Below are positions 53,856-64,000 of a stretch of 64,000 nucleotides of DNA, piece by piece. Position numbers and translations under genes: made by a program. Position 1 is the stretch's first letter; each line of letters opens with the position of its first letter. Under the pieces are notes generated by a model. It did not search any database and had not been told where the DNA came from. It was given only the letters and a program-made list of their open reading frames with translations. The DNA comes from Hsuehochloa calcarea (Eukaryota > Streptophyta > Magnoliopsida > Poales > Poaceae), in assembly GCA_036346395.1 (NCBI GenBank), contig CM070605.1, positions 2,232,001 to 2,296,000 on the forward strand, read 5' to 3'.

Positions 53856-55311
53856 GCAAGTTACACCATTGACCATTTTGCCCCAATATTTAAAATTATT
53901 TAATTTCTGCTTTTAAATTATTATTGCATGCATAATTGTATTTAATTATTTTAAATTCTGTTTTAAATATTTAATTATTCCAATTCCTTTGTATAGCCAA
54001 ATTTGATTGTTGTATTATCAATTCCTTGTAACCTTAGTCAAATGAATTTAAAATAAATATATGCATAGCAAATGCTTAGATCATGAAATATTTGACTTTG
54101 GGAGAATTTAGCCAAAATTTCATAAATTGATAAAAGCCTATGACATTGCTTTGTCATGGTGGACTTTTGCAAATGTCTTTGAAAATTAAAAATAAAAGAA
54201 AATGGTTTGTACTTGGGCAAACATGGACCGTTGGTGGGTGCAGTTTATGCACTGCCTGTCTGTTAGGATCGAGACCTGTGGTTTTTATTGAAAGTTGCCC
54301 AAGTAGATTAAGGACCGCCTTTGAGCCGCATCTTGCAAAAGCTCCACCGACTACCACATGTTCTCGTATGGGCGTAACCGGGCTTAATAATTTGTATTAC
54401 CTCAGATTGTTTATGCCATTTTTGTTGTGTGGGTGTTTCTAGACTTTATTCCCACTTGGCGCAAGAGGGGTTTCCGCAGTGGTTAGCCTAATGGAAGTGA
54501 AACCTTAGCGGGCATATTGGTATTGAGGTAATGCATTGGAAACGCCTTGTGATAATTGCCTAGTCACACACCTAAGGAAGTGTGTATTGGCCGACATAAC
54601 TGCAAATTATCTCTTGTGGGTAAAGTTGTACAACCTCTGCAGAGTGTAAATCTATTCAATAGCCGTGTCCACGGTCATGGACATGCCGAGCAAAGCCACT
54701 CTAAGTTAGATTTGTTTTTGGTTTTAAAATAACTTTGGACATGATTTGAGGATGGTTAATCCTTGTGGTAAATTTGGCGGGTAGCCTTGTGATAGGAGAG
54801 TATCCTTCACCATGTTTCATATGGAGGTTATCCACTATAAAATGATCAATTTTAAATCGATTTTAGTTATGTAATGAAAATGTGCCTTGAAACTTAGTAT
54901 AACTATTTAAACCCAAAAGGTGATTTATGCAAATAAACCCTACAACCTTCCTTTGAATAACTTATGCATGCATTCTAAATTCAGATTGGGTGTAATTTGC
55001 GAGCACGCTTATAGTGCTCACTCTTCTTGAATATTATTATTCAGAGAAGACTGCTATCCGTAAGGTGAGGAGCGGGACGATTAGGCAATGCGACCTCCAG
55101 ACGATTGCTGTGGCGATCGTGTGGCTTACCATTATTATTTGCTTCCGCTAATGTTTTATTTGGCCTCCGGCCCAGCTTGTAATAAACTCTATGCTTATTA
55201 AATATACACGTTGGATATGTTTGTGATAACATTTTTGTGACTGTACACTAGAAATCTGGACTAGTGTATGAACACGAGAATTCGGATCCTTCGCTCCGGG
55301 TTCGACAAAAG

Positions 55312-55323
55312 TGGTATCGAGCC
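55312..55323 (+). other. Primer-binding site, Tekay3 first copy
   Basis: tggtatcgagcc four bases after the LTR end; identical at 63756-63767 after the second LTR. Confidence 0.85.
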
Positions 55324-55469
55324 ATATCGATCGTAGGTCGTGACCTAGAAGGAAATCAAACCCTTAAGGATTTATTTTGAAAATTTAAAAATACCTTGGT
55401 CTTCCGAGTCATTCCTCAACTTTTCTCTTGAAAATTATTTACTAACTCATCTCCTTTTCAAAATTGTAG

Positions 55470-55945
55470 ATGGTCAAGTTCCAATGCCATTTCCCATGGA
55501 GTCTTCTTTGGTCATTGGGCGCCATTCTCGAAGATGATGCAAGACTTGGACTTTGAAGAAAGACCGACGATCAAGGATACAAGTATAAGGTGGGAAATCA
55601 GAACGGTGGAGAGTAGAGGTGATCCTCTACTCCAATCTATCCCGAACACAGACTTCCACGTCTTCGATGCCCCAATGCGACGAGACACCTTCGCCAAGGC
55701 ATCCAGATGCAGACCAGGAAGCAACCCGCAGACTTCGCTACATCTACGATCATCGCCTCAACGCACTGGGTTCCACTATTACCCAATGCACATTCCAACC
55801 CGGCATGATGGTGCTTTCCGCTCAACTAGAGATGAAGACCGCCCCGATCTCACTCATCGTGGATCGCCGAGCCATGGATTATGCCTACGGAATACACTAG
55901 ATGAGTTGTCTCTCCCGCAAGTGAAATTACAAGATGCGTAAGAAA
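55470..55945 (+). pseudogene. Upstream ORF before gag in Tekay3
   Basis: An ATG at 55470 follows ttcaaaattgtag, which resembles a splice acceptor. Its frame (MVKFQCHFPWS) ends after 28 codons, but overlapping frames continue: 55534-55941 and 55619-55900, the latter with DADQEATRRLRYIYDHRLNA. In the second copy (63914-64000) the frame from the same ATG stays open to the window end. I take it as a broken accessory ORF between LTR and gag; no domain recognised, function unknown. Confidence 0.5.
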
Positions 55946-56345
55946 AGTTGAAGGCTGCAGAAAAGAACGGCCTCCTACAAGGAAGGCGAGGCTAGTTCTA
56001 GTGAGCCGATTATACCCCAATAACACCATAGATTTGACCTTAAATTTTTTCCTTTAGTTGCGTAATTATGAGCTACCAAACCTTTGTAGTAGCCATAATG
56101 AATTAATAAAATAAAAATAAATTATTTTGCCGAAATGTTCTTGCCTTGTGTTTGTTGAAATTGTGCTATTTTAGATCTATACTCTTATAATTCCTGCTCT
56201 CTTGTCTAATCTATGAAGAGTTCATCGATGGTGACCACCCGCACCTAAGTGTCGCTAGAGGGCAAGGAAATGAGAATGCCGAATATCAAGAAAACCCGTT
56301 CAATGACCACCACCTCCTCCAATCAAGCTCCCGATCGGGCGCTAA
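55946..56345 (+). other. Tekay3 spacer between upstream ORF and gag
   Basis: About 400 bp without a credible frame. It includes an AT-rich stretch (56030-56130) and text near 56230-56345 (gaccaccacctcctccaatc) that may encode the N terminus of gag in a broken frame. Confidence 0.55.
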
Positions 56346-57340
56346 ATGATGGCCAATCGACTCATCTCGATTGAGTTGCTAGCCCATCCCTTCACAAAGA
56401 ATCGAATACCCAAGCGCCGCACCTATCATGCTCCTCCACCTCCCGCAAGAGTAACTTTGTCAGAGTTCATGAGGATGCGTCCGCCAACGTTTTCTAGTAG
56501 CACGGAACCTATGGACGCAGATGATTGGCTCAGGGTCATTGGAAAGAAGCTAGATATTGCTCAATGCACAGATCGTGAGAGAGTCTTGTTTGCCTCTCAT
56601 CAATTGATGGGTCCCGCATCAGAATGGTGGGATAATTTCAGCATGTCTCATGCTAATGCCCAAGAAATCACTTGGGATGAGTTCATGCAAGCTTTCCGTC
56701 GATCTCACATTCCATCTGGCATGATTACCTTGAAAAGAAGGAGTTTCGCCGCCACGCCAAGGAAACCGTTCAGTTGGCGAGTATCTGCATAAGTTTAACC
56801 AACTTGCTCGCTATGCCCCTGAGGATGTAGCTAGAGATGAAGACAGGCAAGAGCGATTTCTGGAAGGGTTAATCGACGAACTCTCTGTTCGTTTGATTTC
56901 TCAGGATTTTTCCGACTTTCAGCAGTTGGTAAATAAGGCCATACGCCAGGAAGGCAAACATCAGGAAATGGAGAATCGCAAGCGGAGGATGGCAGCTCGA
57001 AGTTTAACTCGAGGACTACCCAAGCCTCGCTTTCTCTCGGCCTCACCACCTCAACGTGGGAGATTCCAGACTACTACACCAAGAGTTCCGGCCCGCTCGC
57101 GCCCAAATACTCCGGATTCGTAGTAGTTCATCTCGAGGATGGGCAGATTCAGTGCAGGCGACTATTTCCACGGCGAGAATCACTTGCTTTCATCGCAACG
57201 AGTTGGGTCACTATGCCAATAAGTGTCCCAAGAAGCGCAGATCGCCACCCCGTCAAGCCAACTCCCGAGTTTCAGCCTCCATGGTCCCTCAAGACCGGTG
57301 GTCGGTTCATGAAGGGACGATGAATCACGCCACCGCAGAG
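56346..57340 (+). pseudogene. Tekay3 gag
   Basis: The frame 56346-56792 reads LSEFMRMRPPTFSSSTEPMD, ADDWLRVIGKKLDIAQCTD, SEWWDNFSMSHANAQEITWD and FMQAFRRSHIP, the retrotransposon gag domain. After a frameshift the domain continues to 57120 (LISQDFSDFQQLVNKAIRQE). The zinc knuckle at about 57178-57230 reads CFHRNELGHYANKCPKK, the second cysteine being replaced by arginine (CGC). Stops at 57121. The methionine at 56346 is probably internal. Confidence 0.9.
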
Positions 57341-57720
57341 GAAGCCTATGCAAGACACAGATGTTGTTCTTGGTATGTTCCTTGTCAACTCAAGTACCAT
57401 CATCGCTTTATTTGATTCCGAGCTTCGCATTCTTTTGTGTCAAATAAGTTTGTGGAAAATATGGGTTATCTACCTCCCCTTAGTTAAGCCCATGTTAATC
57501 CATTCCCGGGCTCGAAATGAGGGCTAGTTTATTCTGTCCAAATCTTACCTTTGAAATCTCTCGAGTAACTTTCTCGCCAACTTAATAGTCTTATGCTCGC
57601 AAGGATTGGACGTAATTTTGGAATGGGTGGCTTGCCAAAAATCGTAAGGTGATAGATTGTGCTAGTAGATCTATCAACCTCACCAATGAACAAGGGATTT
57701 CAAGAGAGTTCCAACCCAAG
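57341..57720 (+). pseudogene. Tekay3 protease, badly degraded
   Basis: The text gatgttgttcttggtatg and tttgattccgag encode DVVLGM and LFDS in one frame, the start of the aspartic protease, but the glycine of the DSG site is disrupted by base loss and the remainder is in broken frames. Position between gag and RT supports the call. Confidence 0.65.
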
Positions 57721-58750
57721 ACTTCTACGGAAAGAAGTCCTATCTTGACCAGCTTTAAAGGAAGTGAATCGAAGATATACCGTGGTACAAGAATATCCAG
57801 ATGTTTTTCCGAGGACTTACTCGGTATGCCACGGACCGACATAATGTTCTTAATTGACTTAGTCCTGTGGATCGCCCAATTTCAAGCGACCCTACTGAAT
57901 GCCGCACAAACGATCTAGCAGAGTTGAAGAAGCGGATCAAGAACTACAGAGTAAAGGTTACATTCAACCGAAGTTCATCGCCTTGGGAGCTCCAAGACTA
58001 TTTGTCAAAAAGAAAGACAATAGTATGAGAATGTGTGTGGACTATAGATCACTCAACGAGGTAACAATCAAAAACAAGTACCTGCTACCTAGGATAGATG
58101 ATCCGCTTGATCAACTTAAAGGAGCCAGTGTTTTCTCCAAGATTGATTTGAGGTCGCTACCATCGCTAAAAATCGGACTAAGATATTCAAGACAAACCTT
58201 CACCACCGGATATGGATCATGCGAGTTCACAGTGATGTCATTTGGACTAACAAATGCCCCTGCTTATTTCATGAATATGATGAACAAAGTGTTCATGGAA
58301 TTCTTGGATAAGTTTGTGGTGGTATTCATAGATGATATTCTCATCTATTCAAGAGATATGGAAGAGCATGAAAAACATCTCAGAATTATTTTGGACAAAC
58401 TTCGAGAACACCAACTTTATGCCAAACTCAGCAAAAGTGAATTTTGGCTCAGCCAAGTGGCTTTTCTTGGACACATTGTGTCAGCAGGAGGAGTTGCAGT
58501 AGACCCCTCAAAGGTTGAAGCTGTAATGGATTGGAAGCAACCCAAGTCTGTCACAGAAGTGAGAAGTTTTCTTGGATTAGCTGGATACTACCGCAGATTC
58601 ATTGAAAGTTTCTCCAAGATCGCCAAACCCATGACTCAACTTCTGAAGAAGGAAAAGAAATTTGAATGGACAAGTGCTTGTGAACATAGTTTTCAAGAGC
58701 TGAAGAAAAGACTAGTCTCGCACAATGCTAGTTTTACCAGATATACGTAA
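57721..58750 (+). pseudogene. Tekay3 reverse transcriptase
   Basis: The open frame 57899-58750 has RLFVKKKDNSMRMCVDYRSL, FSKIDLR, MSFGLTNAPAYFMNMMNKVF, the catalytic FIDDILIYS with both aspartates, and FLGLAGYYRRFIESFSK. Between FSKIDLR and TTGYGSCEF (58150-58200) two compensating shifts replace the expected GYHQ region, which would be harmful. The stretch 57760-57900 upstream is the linker in other frames. Confidence 0.93.
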
Positions 58751-59110
58751 GGATTTTGAAGTTTTCAGGACGCATCACTTGTGGGCTAGGATGTGTACCG
58801 ATGCAGAAGGAAAGGTCGTGGCTTATGCATCTCGCCGCTTAAGGCCACATGAAGGAAATTATCCAACTCATGATTTAGAGTTAGCGGCAATTGTGCATGC
58901 TTTGAAAATCAAGCATTATCTCATTGGTAACATTGTGAGATTTTCACAGATCATAAGAGTTTGAAATATATCTTCACCCAATGATCTTAATCTCGTGCAA
59001 AGAAGATGGTTAGAGCCGATAAAGGATTATGACCTTGGAATTCATTATCACCGGGTAAAGCTAACGTGGTAGCAGATGCTCGAGTAGGAAAGCATACCGC
59101 AACACGGTGT
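58725..59110 (+). pseudogene. Tekay3 RNase H
   Basis: GKVVAYASRRLRPHEGNYPT and DLELAAIVHALKIKHYLIGN give the RNase H core in the frame 58725-58964. After it SDHKSLKYIFTQ-like and ADARVG-like text appears in broken frames. Confidence 0.88.
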
Positions 59111-60300
59111 TAGTTCAAGAAAATCAACGAGTTGTATGAAGAACTAAAGCATCCGAATCTAGAAATTGTCACCAAGGTCAGATCAATACGGTGGAAGTCC
59201 AACCAACCATACAAAGTCGATCAAAGAAAAACAAATAGAAGACGAAGACATCAAAGAAATCATGAAAACATGAGAAGAGGCAAAGCCCGTGATTTTTCAA
59301 GACGAGCAGTGGCAAGATGGTTTGGCAACCGTGATCTCGTGTACCTAAACATCATGAAACCGCATAACTAATTTCAAAGAAGCTCATGAATCACCTTACT
59401 CTATCCATCCCGGAGTACCAAGATGTACCAGATCCAAGGAAAAGTATTGGTGGGTTAGTATGAAGCGAGAGATCGGTGAGTTTGTTGCACGTTGTGATGT
59501 ATGTCAGCGTGTTAAGGCAGAACATCAGAGACCTGCCGGATTGTTACAACCATTACCAATTCCCGAGTGGAAATGGGAGGAGATTGGTATGGATTTTATC
59601 ACCGGACTACCTAGGACCCAATCAGGTTGTGATTCCATTTGGGTAATAATTGACCGATTAACAAAAGTGGCTCATTTTATTCCAACCAAGACCACTTACG
59701 TAGCAATAAGTTAGCAGAATTGTATATGGCCAGGATCGTCTGTCTACATGGTATACCCAAGAAAATTGTGTCCGACAGAGGTTCGCAGTTCACTTCAAAA
59801 TTTTGGCAGAGTCTACATGAAGCTTTAGGAACCAGACTCAACTTCAGCACAGCATATCATCCCCAAACAGATGGCCAGACTGAACGTGTAAATCAGTCCT
59901 AGAAGACATGCTTCGAGCTTGTGCTATAGATTATGGAAGAAGTCGATAAGAATTTGCCCTATGTAGAATTTTCCTACAACAATAGCTTTCAAGCTAGCCT
60001 ACAGATGTCGCCATTTGAAGCATTGTATGGTAGAAAGTGTAGAACCCCTCTCCTTTGGGATCAAGTAGGAGAGCACCAATTCTTGGACTGTAATTGATAA
60101 AAGAAGTGAAAGTAAGGTAAAAGCAATAAGAGAACGTCTCAAAGTAGCTCAAACCCGACAAAAGAGTTATGCCGATAATCGTCGGAGAGAACTATCCTTC
60201 GAGATGGGAGATTTTGTCTATCTCGGGGTAACTCCACCGAGGAGTGAAGAGATTTCGAGCTAAAGGAAAACTCGCACCTGCATTTGTCTGACCCTATAAG
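59111..60300 (+). pseudogene. Tekay3 integrase
   Basis: The zinc finger CDVCQRVKAEHQRPAG and catalytic core WEEIGMDFITGLPRTQSGCD are in the frame 59460-59714. The frame 59720-59902 continues with GIPKKIVSDRGSQFTSKFWQ and STAYHPQTDGQTERVNQ, so all three catalytic positions (D, D, E) are visible across the two frames. After stops, FSYNNSFQASLQMSPFEALY and RRELSFEMGDFVYL are recognisable. The stretch 59111-59380 is the damaged linker. Confidence 0.92.
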
Positions 60301-60642
60301 ATTTTGGCAAAAGAGGGAAGTTGCTTATCGCTTGAATTACAAAGATCTCACACTGCTCACAATGTCTTCCATGTATCCCGCTTAAAGAAATGTCTCAGAG
60401 TACCAACAGAAGAAACACTGCCGAGAACATCGATCTTCGTGAAGATCTCACCTATGTGGAACAACCAATCAAGATTCTCGATGTGGCGTAACGCGTCACG
60501 AGAAGCAAAGTCATTCGCTCTTGTAAGGTTCAAAGGAGCAATCATTCGTAAGAAGAAGCTACCGGGAGCGAGAAGAAGTTTTGAGAGCCGAGTATCCCTA
60601 CCTTTTGTCGACCAAGTCCAATCTCTGGTCGAGATTCCCTTT
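60301..60642 (+). pseudogene. Tekay3 integrase end and chromodomain remnant
   Basis: NVFHVSRLKKCLRVPTEET at 60360-60420 marks the end of integrase. The chromodomain is only recognisable in mixed frames (VRFKGAIIRKKKL where other copies have the QWSNHSEDEATWERE block). Its position directly before the polypurine tract matches Tekay1 and Tekay2. Confidence 0.8.
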
Positions 60643-60655
60643 AAGGGGGTAGGTT
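60643..60655 (+). other. Polypurine tract, Tekay3
   Basis: aagggggtaggtt directly before the second LTR start at 60656. Confidence 0.85.
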
Positions 60656-61381
60656 TGTAACAGCCCAAAATTTCAATTTCATTGAAAATAAAACATCAAT
60701 AATTTTGTGGATTTTCCGAATTTTTAAAAAAATTCACTAAAGTATATTAAGGTTAAAAGAATTTATGTGCAAAATCTATTACCAACTAAAAGTTGGAATT
60801 ATTTTATTTAAGTCCGTAATGCCTCATAGAATTTATGTGAATTTTCTCAAAATTTTTGGACTTCATTTACTATTTTCTAAAGCCTATTTGAATTTCTCGA
60901 ATTAAATCAATTGAAAAGGGTTTAAAATCTTTTAACAAGATCGGGTCGCAGCTCAAAGACTGCTCCCAAGACCGCCCACCTCTCTCAGACCGCCCCTTGC
61001 CACGTCACACATCCCGTAAGCGCGACTCCATCGCAGCCTGCCGCCGCCACTATCGCCGCGCCTTCAGATCAAGATCCAACTACTGATTTCCACCCCGCGC
61101 CTCTCTCTCTGTCTCGCCGACAAGTGGGCCCACCTACACGTTGTCGTCTCCTCCTCCCTTTCTTCCCCACACGCGCGCGCCTCCGCCGCCATTGCCGCCG
61201 CCGGAGCTCATCACTCCCGCGATTCCTCCCTCTCTTCACTCGCCATCACGCGAATGAAAGCGGCCGCTCCACCGCATTCGCTCCGCATTACCCCTCCTTA
61301 ACTCGCCAGAACGCCGCCGCCTCATCTCCGCAGAACGGCCGCTGCCACTCGCCCACGATCTCCATCACCCCCCGCCGCCTC

Positions 61382-61389
61382 TATAAAAG
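61382..61389 (+). promoter_or_regulatory. TATA box, Tekay3 second LTR
   Basis: tataaaag in ctataaaaggagcaccagc, same context as in the first LTR. Confidence 0.78.
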
Positions 61390-62240
61390 GAGCACCAGCG
61401 CCTACTCTCCCTCAAGCTTTTGCCCCAACTCTCCACACCTCCTCGCTCCCGCCGCTCGCATTGGCTCTTCTCTCTCTGGCCGAGCTGTGGTTCACGTGCC
61501 TCTTAGCGCCGCCACCGGTGAACCTCCGCCGCCGACCGCACTCACGGCCGCCAAGATCGCGAACTCGCGCGCACTCTCCGACTCTAACGTCGCCGAGCTC
61601 CTTCGCCGCCAACGACCGAACCACACCACCTCTCGCCGCCGCCGACCATCTTCCGCCACGCGCGCCGCCAGTAGCGATCGACTCAAGATCGCCTCGAATG
61701 TTTTGCGACTCACCGGAGCTCGCCAGGCGCAGGCGCTGCACTTGGTTCCGAGCGCCCCTCTCGGGGCCGACGTGGCTCGCCACTCGGCGCCACCTCATCG
61801 CCTGCGTGGCGCTAAATCGGCCCGTGGTCGCTAAATAAGAATACAGCTGCAAGGCCAAGCAGCCTACCCTTCAGATCGCTGCGTGCACCGAGTCCACGTG
61901 GACTTGCGCCATTGTGGACTCACCCATGACCGTATGGGCCCACATGTTAGTCTCAAGCACAAGATCACGACGCCACCGGCGAATAAATAGAATTTCCTTT
62001 AGAAATTTAATTGGAAATTTGGAAAATCCTCGATTTTGGAATTAAATTTAGATTTAAACTTCCAGAACTCGATTTCTTCATACAAACTCCGATTTAGGTG
62101 ATTCAAATTTCTAAATTTGTATAAAATCAAGATCTAGCTAACTAAACCAAAATTATTTAATTTGGAGTTAATTTGAATTTTCATTTGAATTTATTTGTGT
62201 TCATTTGAATTGCTTGAATTTGGAATATTTTCACAGATAG

Positions 62241-62302
62241 ATTTTGACGATTCTGAGAGCTTGACCCTATTGAAGAAGTAGAATACTGTGAATTTGAGCA
62301 AG
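62241..62302 (+). other. Exon-like 62-nt segment, Tekay3 second LTR
   Basis: Preceded by tttcacagatag and followed by gcaagtta; same acidic coding text as 53793-53855 with one base missing at a ctcag/ctgag position. Confidence 0.55.
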
Positions 62303-63751
62303 GCAAGTTACACCATTGACCATTTTGCCCCAATATTTAAAATTATTTAATTTCTGCTTTAAATTATTATTGCATGCATAATTGTATTTAATTATTTTAA
62401 ATTCTGCTTTAAATATTTAATTATTCCAATTCCTTTGTATAGCCAAATTTGATTGTTGTATTATCAATTCCTTGTAACCTTAGTCAAATGAATTTAAAAA
62501 TAAATATATGCATAGCAATGCTTAGATCATGAAATATTTGACTTTGGGAGAATTTAGCCAAAATTTCATAAATTGATAAAAGCCTATGACATTGCTTTGT
62601 CATGGTGGACTTTTGCAAATGTCTTTGAAAATTAAAAATAAAAGAAAATGGTTTGTACTTGGGCAAACATGGACCGTTGGTGGGTGCAGTTTATGCACGG
62701 CCTGTCGTTAGGATCGAGACCTGTGGTTTTTATTGAAAGTTGCCCAAGTAGATTAAGGACCGCCTTTGAGCCGCATCTTGCAAAAGCTCCACCAGACTAC
62801 CACATGTTCTCAGATGGGCGTAACTGTGCTTAATAATTTGTATTACCTCGATTGTTTATGCCATTTTTGTTGTGTGGGTGTCGGTTAGACTTTATTCCCA
62901 CTTGGCGCAAGAGGGGTTTCCTGCAGTGGTTAGCCTAATGGAAGTGAAACCTTAGGGCATATTGGTATTGAGGTAATGCATTGAAACGCCTTGTGATAAT
63001 TGCCTAGTCACACACCTAAGGAAGTGTGTATTGGCCACATAACTGCAAATTATCTCTTGTGGGTAAAGTTGTACAACCTCTGCAGAGTGTAAATCTATTC
63101 AATAGCCGTGTCCACTGGCCATGGACATGCCGAGCAAAGCCACTCTAAGTTAGATTTGTTTTTGGTTTTAAAATAACTTTGGACATGATTTGAGGATGGT
63201 TAATCCTTGTGGTAAATTTGGGCTGTAGCCTTGTGATAGGAGAGTATCCTTCACCATGTTTCATATGGAGGTTATCCACTATAAAATGATCAATTTTAAA
63301 TCTGATTTTAGTTATGTAATGAAAATGTGCCTTGAAACTTAGTATAACTATTTAAACCAAAAGGTGATTTATGCAAATAAACCCTACAACCTTCCTTTGA
63401 ATAACTTATGCATGCATTCTAAATTTCAGATTGGTGTAATTTATGAGCACAGCTTGTAGTGCTCACTCTTGCTGAATATTATTATTCAGAGAAGACTGCT
63501 ATCCGTAAGGTGAGGAGCAGGACGATTAGGCAATGACCTCCGCACGATTGCTCGTGGCGATCGTGTGGCTTACCATTATTATTTGCTTCCGCTAATGTTT
63601 TATTTGGCCTCGGCCCAGCTTGTAATAAACTCTATGCTTATTAAATATACACGCTGGATATGTTTGTGATAACATTTTGTGACTGTACACCGGAAATCTC
63701 GGACTAGTGTATGAACACAGAGAATTCGGATCCTTCGCTCCGGGTTCGACA

Positions 63752-64000
63752 AAAGTGGTATCGAGCCATATCGATCGTAGGTCGTGACCTAGAAGGAAAT
63801 CAAACCCTTAAGGATTTATTTTGAAAATTTAAAATACCTTGGTCTTCCGAGTCATTCCTCAACTTTTCTCTTGAAAAATTATTTACTAACTCATCTCCTT
63901 TTCAAAATTGTAGATGGTCAAGTTCCAATGCCATTTCCCATGGAGTCTTTGTCTTTGGTCATTGGGCCGCCATTCTCTCGAAGATGATGCAAAGACTTGG
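63752..64000 (+). other. Start of second Tekay3 internal region (PBS, leader, upstream ORF)
   Basis: PBS tggtatcgagcc (63756-63767), leader and the ATG at 63914 repeat 55308-55555 almost exactly. The frame from 63914 (MVKFQCHFPWSLCLWSLG) is still open at the window edge. Confidence 0.9.

Larger units (their letters stand above)
52142..55307 (+). repeat. Tekay3 first LTR
   Basis: About 3.17 kb, tgtaacagcccaaaa... to ...gggttcgaca. AT-rich start, GC-rich promoter part with TATA box at 52909, exon-like segment at 53793-53855, AT-rich remainder. Open frames in the GC-rich part (52498-53479) lie on both strands, are low-complexity and are not genes. Confidence 0.94.
60656..63751 (+). repeat. Tekay3 second (shared) LTR
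   Basis: About 3.1 kb, same ends as the first LTR. AT-rich parts match almost base for base (for example 62330-62500 against 53870-54040); differences pile up at CAG, CTG and CG-rich places. TATA box tataaaag at 61382-61389. It serves as 3' LTR of the first internal region and 5' LTR of the second. Confidence 0.94.
28344..64000 (+). mobile_element. Copia element B, plus strand, with nested insertions
   Basis: The 5' LTR is assembled from 28344-28701, 45239-45589 and 48767-49756, followed by a tRNA-Met type PBS and gag at 49815-52116. Pol and the 3' LTR are not in the window because Tekay3 interrupts at 52142. The family is the same as the solo LTR at 8466 and copia C. The gag type is UBN2/DUF4219. 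Confidence 0.82.
52142..64000 (+). mobile_element. Tekay3: tandem Tekay/Del-type element (LTR-int-LTR-int), runs off window
   Basis: LTR (52142-55307), internal region (55308-60655) and a second LTR (60656-63751) would make one complete element. After the second LTR the sequence continues with the same PBS and leader (63752-64000) that follow the first LTR, not with host sequence. So there are at least two internal regions sharing a middle LTR, with a third LTR expected to the right. It inserted in copia B gag-pol. Confidence 0.9.

Overview
The window is transposable-element sequence from a plant nuclear genome, almost certainly a grass. The grounds are the CACTA subterminal repeats built on GGGACTAAAG, chromodomain Ty3/gypsy elements of the Tekay/Del type with 3-4 kb LTRs, and UBN2-gag Ty1/copia elements with tRNA-Met primer-binding sites. 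I found no host protein gene, tRNA, rRNA or CRISPR array. Nearly every base can be assigned to a transposon, and most coding regions are broken by frameshifts or stops.

Layout. (1) 1-5290: the 5' part of a CACTA (En/Spm) DNA transposon on the minus strand, whose other end lies left of the window. (2) 5291-7829: a minus-strand Ty1/copia remnant (3' LTR with tandem units, RNase H, an LTR fragment lodged in pol, and RT). (3) 7830-28343: a minus-strand Ty3/gypsy element ('G': integrase, RNase H, RT, protease, gag, PBS, part of the 5' LTR). It is split by a solo copia LTR (8466-10222, TSD cttct) and by a complete Tekay-type element, 'Tekay1' (11664-24056, TSD tttcc). (4) 28344 to beyond 64000: a plus-strand copia element, 'B', inserted in the LTR of G. 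Its LTR is interrupted by a Tekay-family solo LTR (28702-45238) and by a truncated sister copia, 'C' (45590-48766). The solo LTR contains a complete Tekay-type element, 'Tekay2' (29541-42927, TSD cctcc). The gag of B is interrupted by 'Tekay3' (52142 to beyond 64000), arranged as LTR-internal-LTR-internal with a shared middle LTR.

How the parts relate. Each intact retrotransposon would supply gag (capsid), protease, reverse transcriptase, RNase H and integrase, with transcription driven by the TATA box in its LTR, minus-strand priming at the tRNA-Met PBS and plus-strand priming at the polypurine tract. The nesting gives relative ages: copia remnant older than G; G older than copia B and Tekay1; B older than the solo LTR, C and Tekay3; solo LTR older than Tekay2. 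The CACTA element also postdates the copia LTR it sits in.

The observation I find most worth following is a 61-63 nt segment with exon-like borders (pyrimidine-rich ...AG before it, AG/GCAAG after it, the consensus of GC-AG introns). It lies in all seven Tekay-type LTR copies, across four divergent LTR types. Others are the tandem Tekay3, palindrome arrays that differ in sequence but not in layout between LTR subfamilies, and indels between sister LTRs that fall preferentially at CAG/CTG sites. The last suggests many of the 'frameshifts' may be methylation-linked sequencing errors.
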